Part shown: positions 1-11,552 of the stretch, piece by piece
How the letters are laid out: every line of letters starts with the position of its first letter
How positions within the stretch are numbered: the first letter of the stretch is position 1
Source of the DNA: Symbiodinium sp. CCMP2592
Lineage: Eukaryota; Sar; Dinophyceae; Suessiales; Symbiodiniaceae
Reading direction: 5' to 3'
Assembly (NCBI GenBank): GCA_905221615.1
Contig: CAJNDT010000513.1
Location: forward strand, 248,001-312,000
Length of the DNA: 64,000 bases
The notes under the pieces: model-generated
The model's database searches: none
Seen by the model: only the letters and a program-made list of their open reading frames with translations
Told to the model about the DNA's origin: nothing
Position numbers and translations under genes: made by a program

Positions 1-989
1 GTCAACTGCTTGCTGAACACCTCGGATCGAGCACAAAGGATCTGCGAGTGGGCATGGATCACCTGGTCCTGCACCATGAACCTCACATCGCTGAACTTGC
101 CTTCCTCCAAGAGCGCCCGTGTGTCGCCAGTCATAGTTGGCTGAGGAACCTCCCCTACAAGGCTGAAGGGCACCGAGTCTGCCCACCTGTCGGGACGAAC
201 TTCAAGCTCGAACTTCACGGTCAACGTGTCGTTCTCCACCCATTCGGACTGCAGCAGCTCCTCATGGCTCAGCCCAAAGATGCCCGGTGAAGCAGGAGGA
301 TGACCCGGCCAATGCACATCGGGGCCGTATGCAGCCCACCTGTTTGGGTGGCCGCGGTGGACGACATCTCGTGTCTCGCCCCACTGCAAGAACTCACCGT
401 TACGCGCTTTGACGTAGATGCGATACCGAAGCATAACGCGAGCGTCCGTCGACAGCACTATGGCGAGAGACCCATGATAATCCTGACAAAGCTCGCTTGC
501 CCACGGGTTGCAGCAAAACACGAACGTCTCATCACCCAAATGAAACACCTCGGATTGGACAAGGTACTCCTGGTCGTCCTGTTCAATCATGCCCTTCAAC
601 CAGGAGTAGCCTGTGATTCGCCAGACGTACTCGCCCTTGGCGACCTGTTTTGCGCAGTCAGTGCTGTTTCCACCACTAGCCAGCAACACAGTTTGGGGCC
701 GTATGTATTCTCCGCCTGGTCGTCCAAGATCGGAGGATTCGACGAAAGAAAGCCAACTGCTCTGGTCCTCATCCAAGGACCGTCGACGCTCGGCTTCACG
801 CTGATTTTCTTGCTGCTCCATTTCCAAACGCTGCCTCGCAAAGTCCAGCTCCATACGGAGCCTCTGCCGCTCCGCCGCCTGGGCCGTCTCGGCCTTGAGC
901 TCCTGCCGCCTGGCCCTCTCTGCCGCAATTTGGCGCCGGGCGGCCTCGATCTCTGCTCGCAGCTCTTCGGCTGTACGTGCTGTTGCCAT
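1..989 (-). CDS. MATH-BTB domain protein, 5' part (runs off the window)
   Basis: Open from an ATG at 989-987 to the window edge (329 codons, no intron). An in-frame stop at 1022-1020 lies just upstream and the ATG context is good (ACCATGG). Residues about 5-75 are a charged, Ala/Glu/Arg/Gln-rich probable coiled coil. About 85-285 read as a MATH/TRAF-like domain (EYVWRITGYSWLKG near its start; SHEELLQSEWVENDTLTVKF near its end). About 292-329 begin a BTB/POZ domain (KFSDVRFMVQDQVIHAHSQI). MATH-BTB proteins are usually substrate adaptors for cullin-3 ubiquitin ligases; that role is inferred from the family. The continuous exon contrasts sharply with the shredded neighbouring genes and may mean a retrocopy origin. 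An out-of-frame ATG at 1051 could act as an upstream ORF. Confidence 0.9.
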   Translation of the reverse strand, partial: MATARTAEELRAEIEAARRQIAAERARRQELKAETAQAAERQRLRMELDFARQRLEMEQQENQREAERRRSLDEDQSSWLSFVESSDLGRPGGEYIRPQTVLLASGGNSTDCAKQVAKGEYVWRITGYSWLKGMIEQDDQEYLVQSEVFHLGDETFVFCCNPWASELCQDYHGSLAIVLSTDARVMLRYRIYVKARNGEFLQWGETRDVVHRGHPNRWAAYGPDVHWPGHPPASPGIFGLSHEELLQSEWVENDTLTVKFELEVRPDRWADSVPFSLVGEVPQPTMTGDTRALLEEGKFSDVRFMVQDQVIHAHSQILCARSEVFSKQL

Positions 990-1217
990 GGTAGAGGGCC
1001 CAAGAAAGACCTTGCTACGCTAGAGATGAAGCGGCTGCTTCGCCGAGACATGGTGGGTTCTGCGAGCTAGAGCAGCTAGGGTTCTCAATTGAGGGTTGTT
1101 AGTGAGAGCCCTTGTTTGCTGACACACGAGACAAATCCAAGGCTCCGACTAGATCTACATTCTGCATGATACACACTCTCAAGATCTACAAGCTCCGAAT
1201 TTGGAGGAGACTTTCGC
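990..1217. other. short intergenic spacer between tandem minus-strand genes
   Basis: About 230 bp separate the TPR gene stop from the MATH-BTB ATG. The spacer holds the MATH-BTB leader. I saw no TATA-like box, no spliced-leader relic and no hairpin. Confidence 0.5.
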
Positions 1218-1466
1218 TTAAGAGTTTATGGTCCTGCAGGCCATTCCAAGTCCTGATGCGCCGTGCAGTTCGGGCACTTGCATTCCACAGATGGATTGAG
1301 AAGCATGGCGAAGTTGCCTAAACGCTATAAACCCCCAAACCCCTAAGCCCTCAAACCCCCAAACCCTAAAATCCTAAACCCTAAAACCCTAAAAACCCTA
1401 AACCCTAAACCCTAAAAACCCTAAGCGAAGTTGCCTTGCGGTTCTATGATGCCTTGGCATTGCCAA
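1218..1466 (-). CDS. terminal exons of the TPR gene, interrupted by a telomere-repeat intron
   Basis: The exon halves 1466-1435 and 1317-1218 flank a 117-bp intron. Joined, they make 44 codons in phase with the preceding exon (2126-2079), ending at a TAA at 1220-1218. A second frame (…NFAMLLNPSVECKCPNC…, stop at 1228-1226) is also open and has a slightly better third-position GC, so the final frame is not certain. Intron removal preserves either frame because it restores the same uninterrupted sequence. Confidence 0.6.
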
Positions 1467-4400
1467 CTGGCTCGATGGAGTGAGTCATGCTAAACCCAAC
1501 GAGACCGCATAACTTTATTGAAACCTTAAGGAACCTAAGAATAAAAAGGCCTCTCTTTTTGGTATTGGGTAACTTTATAAGGAACCTAGGACTACAAAAA
1601 GGGAATCAGGGTACTACTGGGCATCCTAGTTATTGAAACCTTACGGAACCTTCTGTGCCATAAGTCCGAAGAAACTGCAAAATGCTGTCCTGAAACCCTT
1701 ACACAAACCACCCTAAGCCCTAAATTATCACTATAATATGGGGGCTTCGTAATCAGAGTAGGGTTTTGGGGGCCTATTTTAGTCTATCTATAATAAGGGC
1801 CTCCCCCCCCGGACAAAAAAATAGTATTTTGGTAATTATCAGACCCCTATATCATACCCGCAGAATACCCTTTAAAGTAACCTTGATAGGACCCTTTAGA
1901 AAAATCCTTGAAGGTAACCCTAAAGCAACACTAAGCCCTGAAGCCCTCGGGAAACCGTAAACCAACAAACACCTCGACACCCTTAATTAAGGATTATACC
2001 TTATTAAATCATAGTAGGGATCCCTAATATGATTTAAGGTATAATCTTTAGTTAAAGGATTTTGGAAGGTCTCGACACCCTGCGGATCTCCTTGGCCAGC
2101 CGCTCTGCCTCCTCGAAGTTGTCGTCCTGTGCGGTGCCCCAGAGGGAGTTTCCGAAAATTAGGGGTACCTTGATTTGGGGTCCTTATAACAAGGATCCTA
2201 CTATTTAGGGTACTATACTAGGGTCCCCTATTTTCGGAAGCTCCCAGAATCCAGAGGTCACTTGGTCTTCTACTCCAGCGTCTATAGGTCAGAAGCTTAT
2301 TGCGTGAGATTTTTAAACTGCGATTTTTCTACTGGGTTTACTAAAGCGTTCAGGGATCAAAGCGGGGGTTTATGAAGTTTTTCGGCCGTATGAGCTCTTC
2401 TGGCAATTCTACGAGGTTTATGGCTTCTGTAAAGTTGCTGAGTGGGGTTCCGGCGGGGTCTATATGCAGTTATTGGACTTATAGGGTTTATGTCGAGATC
2501 CGACTTCATGCGGGGCATGGCAGGTTTTTGAAGGTGTTTCAGAGGGCTTCTACGATTTCAGGTTTTGCGGTTTGTCCTCAGCAGAACTCGGGGGAAAAAC
2601 CTCCAGGGGCAGGACAGGAAGACCAGGAGACTGTGTGGAACCATGCAAAGGCCTACCTGTATACGACTAAACTTGAAGGGCTAAGGCCTGGGCACAACTC
2701 GGGACACGTATCGCAACGCCAGGACAGACAGGAGGCACACGGTTTAGGGTTTAAGGGTTCGGGCTTAGGGTTTAGGGGATCCGCAGCACCTCACCTATCA
2801 CTAGGCGCACCACTCGGAACAGGCACCTTGATGTGCAGGTTGGCAAGCTGCATCATGGCATTCGCCTGCCGTCGTCACGTCTTTTCGGCTCAGGGTTCAA
2901 TTGCTCGAACCAAAGAAAACCCAAGTCTAAACCCCTGAGCCTTCCTTCCTTGCTTCCTTGTAAGGATACATCCGTGCATTCGTGCATCCATGCATACATG
3001 CATACATACATGCCATGCCATGCCTTGCCATGCATAGATAAATACATACATCCAGAGGAAAAGATTCCCCGAATTAACAATAAGCTGTATTTGGAATATG
3101 TATCCTTACAGAGCCCGACTGTTCCGGCAATGTGGCCAGGACAGACTGCGCCAGTAGAAGAGTGTAGCCCAAACTTCCCCACACTTTGGATCATGACCTA
3201 CACAAGCTCCAATTTCGGGTCACACTTCCCGGCAACGGGTCAGGTATGAGTGGAAGATGCTCCTGCAGTGTCACGTGTCGTAGTTGAAACGAAAAGGAGG
3301 AGACAGACACTGTGGCTGCACTACTATAACTTAGTTGCTGAGTTCCTAAGCCCCCCGAGAGTGTACACTTTTATTTCTATAGTGGGTAGTCGTATCCGAA
3401 AAAGTGTAGTGTGTATCCACTCAGCTACGAAGATAATCCAAACCCTGACTCTGACCCGACTCCCTGCCGACCCCAAACCCCGTATCAAAACCCCCAAACC
3501 AGCCCTAACCTGCTTCTCTACCGGCCTCCATGCTCAAATCGTGCAGTGATCGAAGCACCTGACCATCTCTTGCGATACTTTGCAAGGTTATGGGTTTCGT
3601 TCAAGGGATTTTAGGATCTCTGCTATGGGGAATTTAGGTTTTGGGGGTTGTAGGTTTGGGGATTTCAGGCTTGGGGACTTTAGGTTTAGGGCAGTTTAGG
3701 GATTGGGATCGGGTTCAATACACTGCACGCAGTGCTGTAGCAGTGCATTCGGGTTTAGGGATCGGGGCTTTAGCCTTTGCTGGTGTCGGGGGTTGAGGGC
3801 TGTCTAGCGGAATATACGAAGGTCAGCGAGCAGCTCAATTTCTGCATAGCATCAGTGAAACAGGGACTGTACAGGGCCTCTCTACCCTACACTACCCCGA
3901 CACTGCCGTGAGCCTCTGACGAGGCTTCCCCTCGCCATTCCCGGAGCTGGCTCGGCAAGGTCATTCCTAAACTACCACAAATCATGGACTTCAAAAATCC
4001 TCAAAGATCCCCAGCAAAAACCATCACGAGAACCTTACAGGCCGACAGCTTAGGCCGACAGCTTGCGCCGAGGCACTGCGAGGCGCTCTTCAGCGTTCTC
4101 CAGCGCTGCATCAAGGTCTCCCATCTGACTGCCTGAGGGCTCTCGGATAGATGCAGCCCTTAGGATAACAAGGAGGCTTTCACAGAGAGAGTTGCATGGT
4201 CGAGATCAACAACTGCACTCCCTAGTTCGGCTTTGGCAAATGCAAGGACGGAGGGTTAGACGGCAGGCCAGCACTGAGGTTCCATATTCAAGCGTAGTAT
4301 GTACTTAGACTCTAAAACTGCCAAAAGGCGAAACCCACCAAGGTCAAAGTGTATTCCATACAAGTACGTGGCCTCCTTACATAAACTCGGACAAACCTAT

Positions 4401-7400
4401 GTGCGCCCACTGTCGGCGCGTCCGGGTGGAGCGGACACTCACCCCCGAGCCCCAAGCTTTGAGCTACCGACTTCAGAAGGTTGTGCGTACCCGCAAGTGA
4501 AGATGTCTGCAGTCTCAAACGATGCTTTTGTGTGAAATTGTACGTAGATACACACACACACACACACCCGGAACAATACAGACGTTTGCACGGCATGTCT
4601 GTGTGGACTGGATGTGTGTGTGTGTGTGTGTGTGTGTGTATCTATACACACTAAACCCTAAACCCTAAACCGAAACATGGTCCCCAAGCCTATGCTCCAT
4701 GCGGTCTTCAGTTCGGCTGTCAGACGAAGGAGCAATCGAAACCCTGTTCTCAAACTTGGTGGTCCAGTGGTTGACGAGACCACCCGGAACGCATAACATT
4801 GAAAACCTGGAGCTCTACATTATAGCATATTGTACCAATACATACAAATAAATAAACATATATATATATATATATAATAGAGATAAATACAGATATAAAT
4901 AAAGAAAGACTGGATTGTTTGTCTGAGGTTTTGGAGGGCTTTCGACTCTAGTCGCAACTCAGAAGTATTCAGACCTCTCCAGTAAGCTAAACCGTTCGAA
5001 ATCGGAAACTCTCCAAGCCGCCGGACACCTACGCAACAATCCCAAACCCTGAACCCTACCTATAGTCTCCATTGCAGTTCCTTTTTCTGGTTTGACCAAC
5101 AATACATTAAGGATCCTATTTAGGTAACCCCAAAAAAGAAACTACAATGGAGACTATAGGTAGCCCTGAGGGTCCAAATAGTCCTTACTTATGGTTCTTG
5201 ATACCTAAAACGGCCCTCGAGTCCTATACCGGAGTACTTGGACTCTTTGGGTAGGACAAAAGCAGAAAAAACAAACCCTACACCCTGAACCTTAGCACAA
5301 GAGCAGGAAATGCATTGCTCAGGGCCAGGCGGAGATCTGCCATAAAGTGCAGGCATTGCGCCTTCCGACGGCCGGGTTTTTGCATCCAAGAGGGCTTCGA
5401 ACTTAGAGTTTTGGCTTAGGGCTTCTAGGGATTCTATGGATTCGTAAAGCTTTATTGTCTAAGCATAGGCAACTAATTCAGTGCAGTTTCTATCGGTTGG
5501 TACAGATTGTACGGAGTACCTGTGGATCCAGTAACCTGCACGTGGATTATGTATTGCTTGGTTTCTGTGCCCAGAAGCCATTAACCACAAGATCAAGCGA
5601 AGTAAAATACAATTGCATTCATCAACTTTCTTAAAGAGCCCCGTCTAAACTGACCCCAGCACCCCTGGGAGCCTGGAGCCCCGAAGACTTGAACCACCTC
5701 GAAGCCCCAAGCCCCCAAAGTCCAAACCCCAAAAGGCATGCCCCTTAACCTCATCGAATGCAGAGAGATGTTTACACAAGTACATTCAACGACGACATAT
5801 GAAACCTCTCACAAGAAACCTAACAACCCTATGATCCTGCCCTGTACATACACAAAACAGAAGGTCGTGACCCTTTCAGTATGGGAAATAGCCTTCAAAA
5901 CAGTGGGTTTTTGAATCTCCAGGTATATCCGAAACCCTAAACTCCAAACCCCTAAACCCTTACACACTTGATCCCTTAACCCTACACCCATCTGAACTAT
6001 CCAAATCGAGATACACGATTAAAAATGCTGAACCTAGAACCCTAGCATAAATTATAATATTAGCTGTTTCTTAGGGATTATCATAACCAAAAATTATTTC
6101 TAAGTACCCCTACTGGACCCAAGAGTAACCTGGGAACAAAAGGGTGCCCTTTTTGGTTTAGAGGAGCTTATAAGGGAACCTGAACCCTAAAAAAGGGAGT
6201 AAGGGCCTACTCTAGGTCCTAGCCTAAGAAAAGAGGCCCTGGGCTCGTTCGGCCTCACCACGGGGCCAGTAGGACTCCTGGAAGAACTCCTGGGCCTGCT
6301 TGGCAGACCTCGTGTTTGGGCCGGTTTGGGGGTTTAGGGGTTGAGGGTTTAGGGGTTTAGGGTGTAGAGGTTTGCGGGTGTGAGGGTTTAGGGTTTAGGA
6401 TGGTTTCGGGGTTTAGGGTTTAGGGGTTTAGGGGTGTGAGGGTTCAGGGGTTTGGGGGTGTAGAGTTTCAGGTTCTCTGTTAGGGGTTTAGGGGTGGAGG
6501 GCTTAGGATGGTTTCGGGATTTGGGGTATCGGTATAAGGGTTTTGGCTTTCGGGTTCAGGGATGGTCAGCAGTTTAGGGTTTAAGGTTGGCAGATCTCCC
6601 TCGCTTTAGAAGTGCTTTGGGCTTTTGAGATTGGAATGCGGTTTCCTTTTCTTCTTCCATTAACGGCTTCTATAAGGACTCTCTGAAGAGGTCGAAAGGT
6701 TTCCTTCAAAGGTTCCTTCCAAAAGGCAAGTCTTGACCCAGGTCTTCAACCGTACCCTGAAGCCCAGCCCTAAAGACCATACATCTTTACACATCAACTC
6801 CAACCTTGCAACCTGGAAGCCTTAATTCTACTCCTGGTCAGAAGAAGGGCCATACTGTTTAGGGTTTAAGGTTGGGGGTTATGGTTATGGTTCATAATCC
6901 TAAACCCTAAACCCCATAATGTTTGGGTACAATGAAGATCGTGAACCCTACGTCAATCCCCAAGACGTCCCGCTGAGAGCCGGTCTGCAGAGCTTCCTCC
7001 CGCTTCCCCATAGCACCGTTCGCCATGGCTTCACGGAGCACTGCCCTGGGCCGTGGGTTCCTTTAAAGGGCTACTAGAAGGGTTCCTTTAAAGGGCTCTA
7101 TAGGGGTTTAGAGTTTCCGAAAATTAGGGGTACCTACTTGGAGGGTCGGGGGACTTAGCAACTGGTTATCCCAAGGACTTATAAGTTATAAGTACCATAA
7201 CCCCAATTAGGGTCCCCTTTAGGGTACTTATAAGTCTACTTACTACCTACTTACTAAGCCCCCCGACCCTCCAAGTAAGGGTCCATGTGGGAGTTTCCGA
7301 AAATTAGGGGGCCCTAGTATAGTACCCTGAATAGTAGGATCCTTATTACAAGGACCCGAAAATGACGTAGCCCCTAGTTTTCGGAATCTCCCATGTACCT

Positions 7401-10400
7401 CTCATCATGGATCTGTATAGGGGCTTTGTAAGGGTTCGCTAATCGGGTGTGATCGCAGTTAATGCATCTCGGCTTTCCTGAGGGCCCCATGTTCCTCTAC
7501 AGTACATAATATTACTTAAGCCTCACAGGTTCTCCTGCATCAGGTCCTTAAGTCCAAGGGTACATGGACCTTTTAAGCTTCGTGTTATTCTTAGTGCAAT
7601 TCGGCAGAACCCAACCCTGACGCCGAACCCCTAAACCCCTAAACCCTAAACCCTGAACCCCTAAATCCTAAACCCTTATGCCTAACCTCAAGCTGCCCGA
7701 AGCCTCTTGCTTCTCTTGGGGAGGGTAGTGCTGGTGGAGCTTGGAGAGATTAAGTGATGATATCGACGGTGCTGTCTTTCATGCAACCTGAGCCCTCAAC
7801 CCAAACCACAGCGATAGTCTTAGATACTAAGTTGCTTTCGAGTCATGGTGATGACCCTGCGAAGTCGAAACCCTTCAACCCCACCCTACTTCAGCCGTCC
7901 CTAAATACCTCCCTGCATGCTCCACTGCTTGAAAACTGGAACAAACCTGACACTCCGAATGTAATGTAGGGTCGGAATAAGTACCAATAGGATCCGCTTA
8001 TGATCCCAACATCCAACGATCCCAGCATCACAATCATACTATACTTGAAATCGACCCCGAAGGCTCTTCCAAGCATCAGGGGCCCTATACTACACCCCCC
8101 GCCCTTAGAACCATAATAAGGATAATAGTATTTAAGAATGTTCTCTTGAGTTTTATCTGAGCAAAAATACAAAACAGCCTAAGGACACGATACTATAGTA
8201 TACTCTATATTGGAAGCTGAGGTCCCGACATCGCTTCGGCGCGCTTGTCGCCATTCTTCTGGGCCATGCTTCTGGCCTTGGGGTTTGGGGGTCTAGGGCT
8301 GTAGGGTTTGGGGTGGAGGGGCTTAGGGGTTTAGGGTATGTGGGGTTGCAGGGTTTAGGGTTGAGTGTTTAAGGAAATTAGGGCTTGGGTATCAGGGCTT
8401 TTAGGACAGGCTGTAGAGCGTTGGGGCTGAGCACCGTGGCCAAGACCGATTAACCTTCTTGATTACCTTGGGGTTCGAGAAACTTCACAAGAGTAAAGGC
8501 TACATACAAAGCCCCTAAGAGAGGGTTCGTCATAGACGGGTCCCGGAGATAGTGATAGAAATCGAAGGCGCAGGGCTAAATCCTAAACCCTTATAAAAGC
8601 TGTTTTTGAATCCTAGAAGGAGTTCAAGACTCTTGACAGTCGGCTTGCATTGTCCAGACAGAATATTTTTTGCCCCCCCACATCGCAAAGAACCACAACA
8701 TGAGCAGCACCTGATGCCTAAGCAGGAACCTCCACTCCCCGCATTCCAGACCTTCTGCTATGGTTTCGGGCTTAGGGATCAGCATCCGGGAAGGAAGATT
8801 TGGGGATTACGGTTCAGGGTGCAGGGATTTGGTCGTAGACTGCTCCCGGAACCCGAACGAAGACAGCAAAACAGAAACCCTGTACACTAAGCATATACCT
8901 AAAACAACACAGAACCGGTCTGAACCCCCAGACACTGCTGTGAAGCCCTGTACAACCTGTAAGAAGGCCGTAAACCCCATCACAGAAAGCCCCTAATCGC
9001 TGAACACCCGAACACCCTACAGCCCAAACGCTGAATCCCAAACCAGAAAGCCGAAACCCCTAAAACCCCAAACTCCTAACGCCCTAAACCCCCAAAACCC
9101 TAAACCCCAAAATCCTAACCCCCTTAACAGCCCTATACTCGAAATCCACAAACCAAAAAAAAAACAAAAGCCAAAAAGCCCAAAAACAACTAGAGACCAC
9201 AACCAAAAACCCAAACGACACCCACAAAACACCCCAAACCTAAGGTCTGAGCCTCCTTGGCGACCCTAAGAGCAGCCTTCGGATTCCTTCCGGTCAGAGC
9301 AGTGCGCACGGTTCGGTCTCTTAGGGTCTACAGGGCTACGATTTAGGGTAGAATCTTAGGGTCCCTTTTTGGGCCTTAGGTTCCTTTACACGGTTTAGGG
9401 TTTTGGCGTTTTAGGGTTTTTGGGGGTTTAGGGTGTAAGGGTAGGTTTCAATATGTTTCAATGGTTTAGGGTTTAGGGTTCAGGGCTGACATATTTAAAT
9501 TTTTTGGCACCTAGGCAACAACCTGTAAAAGATTCGCTGTACTGTCTCCAGCAGAAGTGGGTTGGTTTCCAGAGTTGTTGTTTATCTTACCTTTGGTTAG
9601 TAGGGAATGGAAGAATGGTAGTAATAGTAGTCATAATTGTACCCCATTCCTCCATTCCGTACTAACCAAGGGTAAGTTACTTGAACTGCTGCTGGCTGAA
9701 TTAAGGCCTTCTAAGCGGTCAAGTTTACACATCCCCAAACTGCAAAAAAAGCCTCTGACGATGCCTCAGGGCATTTTTTCTTCGTGAGGTCGTGGGCTCC
9801 CCAGGCTAGGCTCCCTGTAGTTTGAGGTTTTAACAAGTTTTAGGGGTTTAGGGTTTTTTGGATATCCCGTCTTGGGATTTAGGGCTTTAGGGGTTTAGGA
9901 CCCCAAACCCTAAACCCCAAAACCTAAACGATATCCCATACACTCAAAGGTACAGGTCGCTCTCCTCTGCCGGAAGAGCAGCGCATCGATGAGGTTCTGC
10001 TGTAAGCGAGCTGTCTCCTCTCATCTCCAGTGTTCACGGTTTCGGGGGGCATGGTTTAGGGTTTTATGCTGGCCGCGTAATCGCGTATGGAGCGTTGAAG
10101 ATTAGGGGTTTCGTAGGACTTGAGAGGTTTGGATTTGGGGGTTCAGGCCTTTGGGGCTTCAGGGCGTGGGTTTTTTTCAGGTTCCAGGTGTTTTGCTGCT
10201 CTACCGGGGCTCGAAGCCAGTCTCTTGCAAGCATGTATATAAATTGGGGGACCCTGGCATGTAATATTCCCAACGATTCAAGCCCCTACACCCTAAACCC
10301 AAGCTACTTTCGATTTAAGACGGTTTAGGCGTTCAGGGCCTAGTTTAGGGTTCTGGATGCTTCTGGGTCCCTGGAACACAGAATCTCCTGCATGTCGCCA

Positions 10401-11473
10401 GCAGCCTGGGCCAAGCCAATCGTCTTGTCCTGAGATCAGCTTGCAGGTTTCTCACGTTTTGGGCTTTGCTGGGAAAGTTGTGCAACAAGGAATCCGACAG
10501 TCCAAGGTTCGAGTCTATACTGAACTTAGATTGTTACAGCCTTCAGGGGTCCGACTTGGGAGTTTGGCTTTCGGTTTACATCTATAACCCACGGGTAAAA
10601 GGAGGGACCCTCAATAAGGAGCCTTAGGTATATATATATATATATATATATACCCATATAGCTATTATATACCCATTATATAGCCCATTATAGGGCAGGA
10701 GTCCCCGTTAAGGGTCCCTCCTTTTCCCCTTTGATATAAATTTCAACCCCATAGGCTGGCTAAATTGATGGTCCTCTACCCCCTGCAGCGAGACTGATTG
10801 CACCTCGTCGGGCTGCGTACTACTCTACACTTATCCCGGGGACTATCCCGACTGAACTGAGCAGCTCATGGGACTTAAACAGTAAAGGTTGTATAAGAGG
10901 GTTGTAAGGGGTTTAGGGTTACTTTAAATGTTCTCTATGAGGTTTACGGTTTAAGGTAGCTATAAGTAGGTTTATCAGTAGGGTTATAAGTATGATCTCG
11001 AACTGCATGAGCTCTAAACCTATACACCCGAAACCTTCAAACCCCCCGACCGCCAGTTATCACCTCCACCTCTACTAGTTCATGCTTGGGATGGTATTAA
11101 ACATTAGGGCTTGGGGTCTAGATCCCTTACTGGGTTTAAGTACCCATAAGCATGATAAATGTTATCCAACTATCACAGATTCTAGGTAGAAGGCGAGCGG
11201 CCAAGGTCTCCACGGCCTCGTTGATGTCCTCGCAGCAAGACTTCGCTCGACAGGCTTTTGGTCTAGTTTAAGGCTGTACGGCTTAGGGTCGTTCGGGCAA
11301 TTTTCACTAGCTGGTTGAGGTCAGAGTTGACGATTACAGCGAATCCGAAGCCCTAGAGCGGCCAAGGAAAAAGGTCGCTAGGCAACTCAACCTTTGTAGC
11401 AAAATATCATCATGGTAAGCTTGTTACGATTCTTGCCTGACTCCTGACAGATGTGAAACCATGGATGGCCGCG

Positions 11474-11552
<79 letters not shown>

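Noticed and set aside
596..1051. 151-codon minus frame starting MSRRSSRFISSVAR
   Set aside because: Overlaps the MATH-BTB frame out of phase; Arg/Ser-rich shadow. Only its ATG could matter, as an upstream ORF.
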